From assembly GCA_963770485.1 (NCBI GenBank), contig CAVYPX010000009.1, positions 62,001 through 126,000 on the forward strand: a DNA stretch of 64,000 nt, given 5' to 3'. Below are positions 1-7,840 of this stretch, piece by piece. This stretch comes from CAVVEC01 sp963770485 (GTDB lineage Bacteria; Acidobacteriota; Terriglobia; Terriglobales; Acidobacteriaceae). The position numbers and the translations under genes are program-made. The notes beneath the pieces were generated by a model. It searched no databases, was not told where the DNA came from, and worked only from the letters and a program-made list of their open reading frames with translations. How positions within the stretch are numbered: position 1 is the first letter of the stretch; each line of letters opens with the position of its first letter.

Positions 1-55
1 GCACCAGACGCGAGATGTCCGGGTCGTCCTCAACCACAAAGATGCTGGGTTTCAC
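1..55 (-). CDS. Response regulator, N-terminal start only
   Basis: Partial gene running off the left edge. On the minus strand a GTG codon opens a frame reading MKPSIFVVEDDPDISRLV, the first beta strand and acidic pocket (EDD) of a CheY-like receiver domain. Only 18 codons are visible, so the output domain is unknown. The frame stays open upstream of the GTG, so a slightly earlier start cannot be excluded. It lies 78 bp downstream of the hydantoinase-type gene on the same strand. Confidence 0.6.
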   Translation of the reverse strand, partial: MKPSIFVVEDDPDISRLV

Positions 56-133
56 ACGGATATTGTAGCCGGGTGTCCGGAATATTGCCTCGATTGTAAC
101 CAGATTGAAACATTTGGATTCGCGTTGCCGACT

Positions 134-2179
134 TCAGACCTGAATCAGCAGGTTGCCGGCGCGATCCTGCTGGAAGCGCCGCCTAGGCGGCACAAACGTA
201 GTCGCACTGTATTCGGTGACCACGGCGGGTCCAGAAAAATTCTTCCCCGCAGGCAGGGATTCGCGATCGTAAATTTCGGCGACAATTTCTTTGCCCCCGA
301 AAGGGATTGGAACTCGATCACGATGAAAACGGCCGAGCTTTGCTGGGCCAGGACGACCGGACGTGGCCGTCCCTGTGCGGCTCTTGCTCGGCGCAAAGGT
401 CCCACTGTCAGCAGCTGAAGCTTGGGTGCGCGGAGACTTCACCGTGGCGCGCAAACGCAGGGTAACCAGTTCTACTTCCCGCGACGGGTAGCTGTATCCG
501 TAACGCTGTTGGTGCTCTCGACGAAAAGCGGCGATGAGTGTCGAGGTGTAGGGAACGTTGAGCTCGTAGCCTTGACCTCGGTACCGGACATCCACGCTCG
601 GTTGGTAGCGAATCGCGCCCTGCCAGCCTTCTGTACGAAAATCGTCCTCCGCCTGGCGGCGCAATTTCAGGAATTCTTCCTCCAGACTTTTCCGCGGAAG
701 CTGGTCTACAGTCTTCCAAAGCACGGTGCGCGAATAGTCCTTTACGACGTCACTGACCAGGATTCCGAAGGCGGAGAGCGCACCCGGCATCGCGGGCACG
801 ATCACGCGCGCTATGCCCAGTGCTTCAGCCAATTCGCAGGCGTGCAAGCCTCCTGCTCCGCCGAAGGCGACCAGCGCGAACTCTCGCGGATCATAGCCGC
901 GCTCGATCGAGACCACGCGAATGGCTTTTTCCATGGTCGAATTCACCACACGGATCACTCCCGCGGCGAACTGATTGAGAGAAAGCGGGGAGCCTTCTTT
1001 TTTCAGCCAAGCGGCGATGATCCGGCGTGTGCGCTCCAGGTCGAGGGTGAAGTCGCCACCCAGAAAGCGGTGCGGTTGCAGGCGTCCCAGGATCAGGTTG
1101 GCGTCCGTGACCGTAGGCTGCCTGCCACGGCCATAGCAGATGGGACCGGGATCGGCTCCGGCGGATTCCGGTCCCACTCGCAGGGCGCCGGCCGCATCGA
1201 AGCGGGCAATGGAGCCCCCACCGGCGCCCACCGTGCGAATGTCGAGCATCGGGACGCCGACCGGCAGACCCGAGATCTCGGCTTGCGTTCCAACCCGCAC
1301 TTCGCGGTCCACCAGCGCTACGTCGGTCGAAGTGCCCCCCATGTCGAACGAAATGATTCGCTCGAATCCGCTGCGGCGCGCCATCGCCGCAGCCCCCACA
1401 ACTCCGCCCGCGGGCCCGGAAAGCACCGTCCGCACAGGCTCGCGGGCGGCAGCACTCAGCGTGGTGATCCCGCCGCTGGACTGCATCACAAAGACTCTGG
1501 AAGCCGTCAGCAAGGCGAGTTTCTCCAGATAGTTCTGCATGACCGGTTGCAGATAAGCGTTTACAACCACCGTGCTGGTGCGTTCAAATTCGCGGAACTC
1601 AGGCAGAATTTGATGGGAAACGGAAAGCGGCGCGCCGATCTGTTGCAGCGCAGCCGCGACGGATTTCTCGTTCTGCGGATTGGCGAACGAAAAGAGCAGC
1701 GAGATCGCGATCGCCTCAGGTTTCTTCTGAAGCAACTTATTTTCCAGTTCCTGCAAAACTGATTGCAAGGGCTCCTGCAAAACCTCGCCGTCGCTGCTGG
1801 TGCGCTCCTCCACACCAAAACGCAGATCACCCGCCACCAGCGGTTCCACGCGATCGAAAAAGAAATCGTAGAGCTTGGGCCTGGCCTGCCGTCCGATCTC
1901 AATCACATCCTCGAAACCGGTGGTTGTAACCAGCGCCACGCGCGGCCCCTTGCGCTGTAACAACGTGTTGGTGCCGACCGTCGTGCCATGGAGCAGAGTA
2001 ATTGAACCCGGCGCTCCAATCTTTTCTAAAGCCTGCGCGATTGCCTGCGACGGGTCTTCTGCTGTGGAAAATACCTTCAGTATGCGGATGCGGCCGCGCT
2101 CCATCCACACGCAATCGGTAAACGTGCCACCCGTGTCGACGGCGATGCGGAGCGGCTGAGTTCGTGAGCGACTTTTCAT
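134..2179 (-). CDS. Hydantoinase/oxoprolinase family protein (HyuA-like)
   Basis: Predicted 681-aa cytoplasmic ATP-dependent amidohydrolase of the HyuA/acetone carboxylase beta/5-oxoprolinase family. The N-terminal phosphate-binding motif VDTGGTFTD (about residues 14-22) belongs to the ASKHA fold. A second nucleotide-binding segment, MGGTSTDVAL, sits near residue 280, and the C-terminal third carries the family beta domain. Members hydrolyse cyclic amides (hydantoins, 5-oxoproline) or carboxylate ketones, usually with a HyuB partner. No hyuB is visible beside it, so the substrate cannot be told. The ATG at 2179 has no strong ribosome binding site but gives the family's usual N-terminus. Length is typical for HyuA. 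Confidence 0.85.
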   Translation of the reverse strand: MKSRSRTQPLRIAVDTGGTFTDCVWMERGRIRILKVFSTAEDPSQAIAQALEKIGAPGSITLLHGTTVGTNTLLQRKGPRVALVTTTGFEDVIEIGRQARPKLYDFFFDRVEPLVAGDLRFGVEERTSSDGEVLQEPLQSVLQELENKLLQKKPEAIAISLLFSFANPQNEKSVAAALQQIGAPLSVSHQILPEFREFERTSTVVVNAYLQPVMQNYLEKLALLTASRVFVMQSSGGITTLSAAAREPVRTVLSGPAGGVVGAAAMARRSGFERIISFDMGGTSTDVALVDREVRVGTQAEISGLPVGVPMLDIRTVGAGGGSIARFDAAGALRVGPESAGADPGPICYGRGRQPTVTDANLILGRLQPHRFLGGDFTLDLERTRRIIAAWLKKEGSPLSLNQFAAGVIRVVNSTMEKAIRVVSIERGYDPREFALVAFGGAGGLHACELAEALGIARVIVPAMPGALSAFGILVSDVVKDYSRTVLWKTVDQLPRKSLEEEFLKLRRQAEDDFRTEGWQGAIRYQPSVDVRYRGQGYELNVPYTSTLIAAFRREHQQRYGYSYPSREVELVTLRLRATVKSPRTQASAADSGTFAPSKSRTGTATSGRPGPAKLGRFHRDRVPIPFGGKEIVAEIYDRESLPAGKNFSGPAVVTEYSATTFVPPRRRFQQDRAGNLLIQV

Positions 2180-2250
2180 GAGTTCAAACTGGAACGCTAG
2201 GTTAACATTTCAAGATCGCTAAAGCGCGCTCGTCCAGTGAGGAATGCCCG

Positions 2251-2862
2251 ATGAGATACGACTTCTTGGTTGAAACCTATGCTACCGAGCGAATTAAAGT
2301 CATCAGCGTATGGAGTGAGTTCCGGGATGAGGATCTCCCGGTGCGTCCCCGTCAAGACGATCCCCGGGGGCGCAGCGTCCACGAACAGATGGTGCACCAA
2401 TGCGTGAGCGAAGATTTGTGGTTTCGCAACATGCTTGGCATCGACGTACAGGCGCCGCCTTTGCCCAAGCAGGAAAGTCGACTGCAGTTCATGAAACAGT
2501 ACGCCGAAGACAGTGCGAAACGGTTGGCAGCACTCCGCGAGAAGGATGAGGCTTGGTGGGAGGAGAACACGAAGTTCTTCGATGTGCGCCGCTCCCGCGC
2601 CTGGGTCATGACCCGGCGCATGACCCATACGTCACATCATCGCGGGCAACTGATGGCCATGCTTCGCATGCGCGGACGCGACCTGCACAGCAATTACGGT
2701 CCGACAGCCGATACTGGCGGATTGATGCAAAATCACGCCCCGACCATCTACGCTTATTCCAGCCTGGATGATTTATTCAAAGGAGAATCCGGGGGAGGGG
2801 CAAAAGCTGCCCTGCCGGGTTCTGCTGGTAAACCGGTCACGGAGCGGCCTGAATCAAAATAA
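2251..2862 (+). CDS. DinB-fold protein
   Basis: A 203-aa protein of the DinB/YfiT four-helix-bundle superfamily, whose members are metal-dependent and often act as thiol-dependent transferases or hydrolases. Histidines in HEQMVHQ (residues 44-50) and the C-terminal HTSHHRGQL motif form the usual three-histidine metal site. A GAGGA ribosome binding site precedes the ATG by about 7 bases. It is divergent from the hydantoinase-type gene and convergent with sucA. The last 30 residues are low in complexity (Gly/Ala) and outside the fold. The substrate is unknown. Confidence 0.8.
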   Translation: MRYDFLVETYATERIKVISVWSEFRDEDLPVRPRQDDPRGRSVHEQMVHQCVSEDLWFRNMLGIDVQAPPLPKQESRLQFMKQYAEDSAKRLAALREKDEAWWEENTKFFDVRRSRAWVMTRRMTHTSHHRGQLMAMLRMRGRDLHSNYGPTADTGGLMQNHAPTIYAYSSLDDLFKGESGGGAKAALPGSAGKPVTERPESK

Positions 2863-2871
2863 CAAATCGCT

Positions 2872-5367
2872 CTAACTCTTGGTGGTGAATGCCAGTGTGA
2901 GCAGAGTGTTCTGCTCCATCTCATGCGCTTTAGCCGACCCCGTGGCGGGGCTGGCGCTAGCCGAGCGCTTCACCGAAAGCACGGGACGTTCTCCCGCAAT
3001 GTGGCGCAGGCGCGGCAGAATGTAAAATAGCCCCCCCATGTTCGCCGGTTCTTCCTGAACCCAGACAATTTCGCGCGCCGCAGGATGTTGTTCAATGGCC
3101 GCAACAATTTCCTCCTCGGGAAATGGATAGAGTTGTTCCACAAAAACAATCGCTGTCGAATGATCGCTTCTCTTCTTGCGCTCCTCGCGCAATTCGTGAC
3201 CGATCTTTCCGGTGCAAAGCAGAATGCGCCTGGCGTCGTTCACTTCTGTGTCGCGCAGAACGTTTAGAAATCGCTGATGGCTGAAGTCCTCGATGGGCGA
3301 AGACGCATCCGGATGGCGCAACATGCTCTTGGGTGTGAACACGATCAGCGGTTTCCGCCAATGCCGGAGCGCCTGCCGCCGCAGCAGGTGGAAATACTGG
3401 GCTGCGTTCGAGGGCTGGCAGATCTGAAAATTATCCCGCGCCGCGAGCTGCAGAAAGCGCTCGATGCGCGCGCTCGAGTGCTCCGGTCCCTGGCCTTCGT
3501 AACCGTGGGGCAAAAGCAGCGCCACCCCTGAAAGCAAGTTCCATTTATCTTCCCCTGCGCTGATAAATTGATCAATCACTGCTTGCGCCACGTTGACGAA
3601 GTCGCCAAACTGCGCTTCCCAGAGTACCAGCGCTTCCGGATAATCACGGCTGTAGCCGTATTCAAAACCAAGCACCCCGGCCTCGGACAACGTAGAGTTG
3701 TAAATGTCGCAGCGAGCCTGGTCAGCGGAAATGTTCTGCAACGGAACATATTCCTGTTCATTTTCGATATCGACCAGCACAGAATGCCGTTGATTGAAAG
3801 TGCCGCGGCGGCTATCCTGCCCGCTCAGTCGAACCGGCACGCCACCTTTCACCAAACTGCCAAAGGCGAAAGCCTCGGCCATGCCATAATCTACCGGACG
3901 CTTCCCGGTCCCCATCTCCGCACGCTGTTCAAGCAACTTCTTAACTTTCGGATGGATATGGAAATCGGCGGGATACGTCGTCAGACGCCCGGTGATTTCA
4001 CGCAATTCCGCTGCGGACAATCCCGTTTCAACTTCATACTCCGGTTTGTGGCGGCCGCCCGTGTAGCCATCCCAATAGCCTGGCAATTCGCGCAGAGTAG
4101 GCTTCTTCGTGAGGCTGGCCGCCTTCTGCTGCGCCGCTTCCAGTTCGTCTCGGATCGCTTGCACTCGCGTCTGAACGTCTTCGATGCCGTTATCTTCCGC
4201 GTAAATCTTCCACAGCGGCGGATGGTCTTTGATCGCCTTGTAGAGTAGTGGCTGGGTGATGGTGGGATCGTCCACTTCGCTGTGCCCATGGCGGCGAAAG
4301 CCAATCAAATCCACCACAACGTCGCTGCCGAACCGGTAGCGATACTCGACCGCTATGCGTCCCACACGAATCACGGCTTCCACGTCTTCTCCATTCACAT
4401 GGAAAATCGGGATGGATTGCCGCCTGGCGAGCTGCGCCGAGAAACGGGAGGAATGCGATTCGCGCGGTAGCGTCGTGAACCCGATCAAATTATTGGCGAT
4501 CACATGAATCGTTCCCCCGACCGTATAGCCGGGCAAATCGGCGTAATTCAACGTCTCTGCCACAATCCCCTGACCGGCGAAAGCTGCATCGCCATGCACC
4601 AGCAGCGGCAGATACTTCTGTGGCCCCGCTTCTCCGGTCCGGTCATGCTTGGCACGCGTGCGCCCCATCGTGACGGGATCGACGGCTTCCAGGTGACTCG
4701 GATTGGACACCAGGTGGATGTGGACTTTTTTTCCTGTGCGAGTGATGTATTCGCCGGTTGCTCCCATGTGATACTTCACATCACCGCTGCCCAGCACGCT
4801 GCGCGGATCGACGTCTTCAAATCCGGCAAACACTTCTTCCGGCGCACGTTTGGCGATGTGGACGATGACGTTCAGCCGCCCGCGGTGACTCATGCCCATC
4901 ACCAGCTCGACGGCGCCAAGCTGGCCAGCCGCTTCCAGAACTTCGTCCACCAGGGGAATGAGCGCGGTCACGCCTTCCAACGAGAACCGTTTGGTGCCCA
5001 GATAACGCTGCTGCAAAACCTCTTCGAACAACTTGGCGCGAATCAACTGCTCCAGCGTCGCAGCCTGGTCTACCTCTGATGGCGTTCCTTCCATGCGTTC
5101 CTGAATCCAGCATCGCCGCTCAGGGTCGGGAATGTGCATGAACTCGGCGCCGATGGTGCCGCAGTAGGCTAGGCGGGCTTCACGAGCGATCTCGCCGTCG
5201 ATCTGCAGCTCTGGATGAGAAAGTGAACGGAAAAAGCCGAGCGGATCCAGATCAGCTTGAAGGTATCCCCATCGGCGAAAAAGATCGAAGATGCGCTCGC
5301 GTTCGCCGTTTGGAGCATCGAGAATTCCGGTGGAGCTTTCGGGAATTGTTTTGGAACGTGCGGCCAT
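2872..5367 (-). CDS. sucA: 2-oxoglutarate dehydrogenase E1 component
   Basis: Thiamine-diphosphate-dependent E1 subunit that decarboxylates 2-oxoglutarate in the TCA cycle and passes the succinyl group to E2. At 831 aa it is slightly shorter than E. coli SucA. Visible motifs include HRGRLN, SNPSHLEAVDPV, the ThDP-binding GDAAFAGQG...NN stretch and the C-terminal ASPATG segment. The open frame extends to 5559, but that extension would translate across the two parS-like palindromes and is not protein-like. The ATG at 5367 (MAARSK) matches the family N-terminus and is preferred. No sucB or lpd is adjacent, so the complex must be completed from elsewhere. Confidence 0.95.
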   Translation of the reverse strand: MAARSKTIPESSTGILDAPNGERERIFDLFRRWGYLQADLDPLGFFRSLSHPELQIDGEIAREARLAYCGTIGAEFMHIPDPERRCWIQERMEGTPSEVDQAATLEQLIRAKLFEEVLQQRYLGTKRFSLEGVTALIPLVDEVLEAAGQLGAVELVMGMSHRGRLNVIVHIAKRAPEEVFAGFEDVDPRSVLGSGDVKYHMGATGEYITRTGKKVHIHLVSNPSHLEAVDPVTMGRTRAKHDRTGEAGPQKYLPLLVHGDAAFAGQGIVAETLNYADLPGYTVGGTIHVIANNLIGFTTLPRESHSSRFSAQLARRQSIPIFHVNGEDVEAVIRVGRIAVEYRYRFGSDVVVDLIGFRRHGHSEVDDPTITQPLLYKAIKDHPPLWKIYAEDNGIEDVQTRVQAIRDELEAAQQKAASLTKKPTLRELPGYWDGYTGGRHKPEYEVETGLSAAELREITGRLTTYPADFHIHPKVKKLLEQRAEMGTGKRPVDYGMAEAFAFGSLVKGGVPVRLSGQDSRRGTFNQRHSVLVDIENEQEYVPLQNISADQARCDIYNSTLSEAGVLGFEYGYSRDYPEALVLWEAQFGDFVNVAQAVIDQFISAGEDKWNLLSGVALLLPHGYEGQGPEHSSARIERFLQLAARDNFQICQPSNAAQYFHLLRRQALRHWRKPLIVFTPKSMLRHPDASSPIEDFSHQRFLNVLRDTEVNDARRILLCTGKIGHELREERKKRSDHSTAIVFVEQLYPFPEEEIVAAIEQHPAAREIVWVQEEPANMGGLFYILPRLRHIAGERPVLSVKRSASASPATGSAKAHEMEQNTLLTLAFTTKS

Positions 5368-5503
5368 AAGTTCGCTACTAGGATAATGGATGAGCGGCAA
5401 GTTGCGTCGGATTCGTAGCGCCGGAAAGGGTGAGCGGAGCCCGGAGGGGTTATAGTTTTGTCCAATCCGGGCGACCTTCTGCCTTACCCGGTTCGAGCCG
5501 CAA

Positions 5504-5519
5504 TGTTCCACGTGGAACA
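5504..5519. promoter_or_regulatory. parS-like ParB-binding site 1
   Basis: TGTTCCACGTGGAACA, a perfect 16-bp palindrome, extended to 18 bp by flanking A and T. It fits the conserved bacterial chromosomal parS consensus (TGTTNCACGTGNAACA) and equals the GC-rich variant known from pseudomonads. ParB binds such sites near the replication origin to organise chromosome segregation. No parA or parB is visible in the window. Confidence 0.8.
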
Positions 5520-5537
5520 TTCGGAAAATGCGCGAAG

Positions 5538-5553
5538 TGTTCCACGTGGAACA
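5538..5553. promoter_or_regulatory. parS-like ParB-binding site 2
   Basis: Second identical copy of TGTTCCACGTGGAACA, 34 bp centre-to-centre from the first (about three helical turns). Two exact copies so close together argue against chance and for a functional ParB nucleation cluster. Confidence 0.8.
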
Positions 5554-5661
5554 TCCCAAAATGGGAATGCGTTGATTCGGTGCGGGTTAGCGGGGTGCGC
5601 AGAGTGTCGTGGGGCAAGGTGCAGTGCCTACGAAAGTGGACTTGACAAGCTTGGGAAAGGT

Positions 5662-5698
5662 GGCTGGCCCACCTTTGCGGCGTAAAGGTGGGCCAGCC
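5662..5698. repeat. 15-bp perfect hairpin, REP-like
   Basis: The arms GGCTGGCCCACCTTT and AAAGGTGGGCCAGCC flank a 7-base loop. There is no T-run on either side, so it is not a standard rho-independent terminator. Its form, a GC-rich palindrome between genes with a RAYT relic 1.5 kb away, resembles a repetitive extragenic palindrome. Confidence 0.5.
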
Positions 5699-5743
5699 CC
5701 GCAACACGGTGAAGCGACTTAGTGAAAACTCAATTTCGCGGGA

Positions 5744-7056
5744 TTAAGGCCAAATTTCGAAGACAGTGCCGCAGCCGTCCTGACTGCAACTGGGGTCGCC
5801 TCCCACCCACGCCACTCCATACAGGTCACCCCATTTGCCCCAGGTCAGTCCCTCAACGGGATCGTACCCGTCCTTCTTGTTCTCGGGAAACCAGTGGAGC
5901 AGAGTTTCCGTCCACGATCTGCCTTGCAGGGCGGATGGATTCAGACGGAATGCAGTGCCGCCCGTCCTGTTCCTCCAAGGTAGGTGGTGCTGTAGAGATT
6001 GCCCTGCCTATCGAACACCATGTAGCCCTCGGGTAGGACTCCATCGCTACCGCCCTGGAAGTTATACAGAGTCGTGGAGGTCCAAGCCGCGTTTTCTGCG
6101 GTCGGTGGCGTAAGCTCAAACAACGTGCCGCAGCCGTGGCCGCCCTGGCAGTTGAGATCCCCGCCGAACGCCGCCGTTCCGTAGATATTGCCAGAACTGT
6201 CGAAGATCACCGGACCACTGGGGTTAGCACCCATGTCCATGCCTGAGTCCAAAGAGTAAAGCACGGTTTCTCTCCAGGCCCCGCCCTTTGTTTTCGGGGG
6301 AGCTACGCGGTATACGGCACCCCAACCGTACGTCCCGCCGTAGTTTGTGGTGCCATAGACATTTCCTTGTTGATCAAGCGTCACGCCCGCGAAGGGCTCC
6401 ATCCCGTCGGGATCTCCCGTAAACGTGTGCAGCACGGTAAAGTGCCACTTCCCGCGCTTGGTTGCCGACCGCTTTAGTTCAAATACTGTGCCACACCGCG
6501 CATATGACACACAAAGCTCGCCGCCTAACTGAGCAGCGCCGTAAAGATTCCCTTCGGCGTCGAAAACCGGATTGCCCTGGGGGCCGCAGCCGTCACTGGT
6601 TCCCGTGAACGCGTAGAGAACGGCGTACCTCCATGCTCCGTCTGCTGCGCCTGCACGCGTTAGCTGCCAAACGAAGCCACAAGTCTGGGGGCCGAATGCG
6701 AAGCCGTACAAAGCACCGTCTGGCCCTATGACAACGGAAACTGCGTATCCCCCGTTGCCGCTAGGAAAGGTGTGGAGTAAGGTTTTCGTCCACGTTCCAC
6801 TGTGCGTTTGGGGAGCGGTCAGCTTGTAGATCGTGCCCCCATGGTAGGCTACGCCGTCGGCGGTGGCACCATAGAGATCACCATTTTTGTCAACAGCCGG
6901 TAGCCCTATAGGCGTCCAGCCATCCGAGCCCCCCTGAAAACGGTAAATCGTTCGGTAGCCGTGCTCGGCTGCGTTGGCAGCGCCGGTTAATATCGCCACA
7001 GCGATCAAAGTCGCCAGCAGAAACATTACTAGGTGAGAGTGCTGGTTTGGCTTCAT
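5744..7056 (-). pseudogene. GloVer-repeat secreted protein, frameshifted near 3' end
   Basis: Exported protein made of repeated 'GSDG..P..G...D..GNLYG.T..GG......GTVF.L' units (TIGR03803-type GloVer repeats, probably a beta-propeller). The start at 7056 follows an AAGGAG box by 9 bases and gives an N-terminal signal peptide ending near ANAAEH. The main frame stops at 5941 within GGTGRAALHSV. The expected continuation (GTAFRLNPSAL..., then SWTETLLHWFPENK... and a terminal GCGTVFEIWP) is readable in another frame down to a TAA at 5744. A small indel around 5960-5972 therefore breaks the gene, or it is a sequencing error. The function of the family is unknown. Confidence 0.75.
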
Positions 7057-7076
7057 GGAGGCCATCTCCTTCCGAG

Positions 7077-7121
7077 GGGGCGGGTGGCCCATTCATTCGC
7101 GTTCTGTGCGAATGAGTGGGG
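7077..7121 (+). repeat. 45-bp inverted repeat, left copy (REP hairpin)
   Basis: An exact reverse complement of bases 7762-7806. Each copy can itself fold: CCCATTCATTCGC pairs with GCGAATGAGTGGG around a 7-base loop. The pair bounds the RAYT relic, as expected for REP sequences mobilised by RAYT transposases. Confidence 0.8.
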
Positions 7122-7197
7122 AAAGATGCCGTCCGCACAACTATGCCACGTTCATTCATCACAGATCTCCTACTGCAACCACCGGTAGCCTGCTATC

Positions 7198-7735
7198 GTG
7201 CCCAGTCGCCTCAAGCGATACTATAGCGCGAAACACCTGCACTTCATCACCTGCAGTTGCTGCCATGGCCGGCCTATGCTGGGCACGCCCCAGCGCCGCG
7301 ATTTGTTTCTACGAGTTCTGGAACAAACCCGATGGCGATACCGCTTTGTGGTGGTCGGCCAGGTGGTGATGCCCGAGCACTTTCATCTGCTGATCAGCGA
7401 ACCGGAAAAAGACGACCCGTCGCTGGTGATGAAAGGTGGTCAAGCAGGAATTCGCCCGCGCGGTGCATGGTCGCGACCGGTCTGCAGGCCAGTCCGGGAC
7501 TGAACCGGCAAACGTGTGGCAGAGGCGCTTCTATGATTTCACCGTTTGGCGGAGGCCAGGCGCAGCGAGAAACTGCGTTACATGCACCGTAATCCGGTCA
7601 AGCGCGGATTGGTGAGCCAGCCCGAGCAATGGCTACGGAGCAGTTTCCGGTCTTGTGCGTATGGCGACACCGGCGGGGTACGGGTTAACTTTCAGGAGTG
7701 GGCGCTGGAAATCAAGCCGTGTCCGCGCGGGAAAC
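7198..7735 (+). pseudogene. RAYT (REP-associated tyrosine transposase), frameshifted
   Basis: Relic of a Y1/HUH-type transposase of the IS200-like RAYT family. The first frame, from GTG at 7198, reads RLKRYYSAKHLHFITCS and VVMPEHFHLLISEPE, the latter containing the HUH metal motif (HFH). One extra base near 7432 shifts the frame (KVVKQEFARAVHGRD continues in the next frame). A second shift near 7545 leads to EARRSEKLRYMHRNPVKRGLV, the conserved C-terminal part that normally includes the helix with the second catalytic segment. With two frameshifts it is surely inactive. It lies between 45-bp inverted repeats. Confidence 0.85.
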
Positions 7736-7761
7736 CTTCGGTGGGTGCCGGCTTCAGCGCA

Positions 7762-7806
7762 CCCCACTCATTCGCACAGAACGCGAATGAATGGGCCACC
7801 CGCCCC
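7762..7806 (-). repeat. 45-bp inverted repeat, right copy (REP hairpin)
   Basis: Perfect inverted partner of bases 7077-7121. Together they delimit a 730-bp unit containing the transposase relic. The copy ends 34 bp before the stop codon of the sigma-54 activator gene. Confidence 0.8.
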
Positions 7807-7840
7807 GCTGTACGTCGCCAGGTGTCGTCCACCCGTCCCG

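Larger units (their letters stand above)
5368..5743. other. Intergenic region with parS-like sites and a hairpin
   Basis: This 376-base stretch between sucA (leftward) and the decayed GloVer gene (leftward) holds two parS-like palindromes and a 15-bp perfect hairpin, each listed separately. I see no convincing gene in it. Short open frames that cross the palindromes read the motif FHVEH, a well-known translation artefact of this DNA site. Confidence 0.6.

Noticed and set aside
422..1762. 446-codon plus-strand open frame
   Set aside because: Lies opposite the HyuA-like gene; composition is that of an antisense shadow and no domain is visible.
5450..5707. Short frames on both strands reading FHVEH
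   Set aside because: They are translations of the parS-like palindromes, a familiar annotation artefact, with no protein support.
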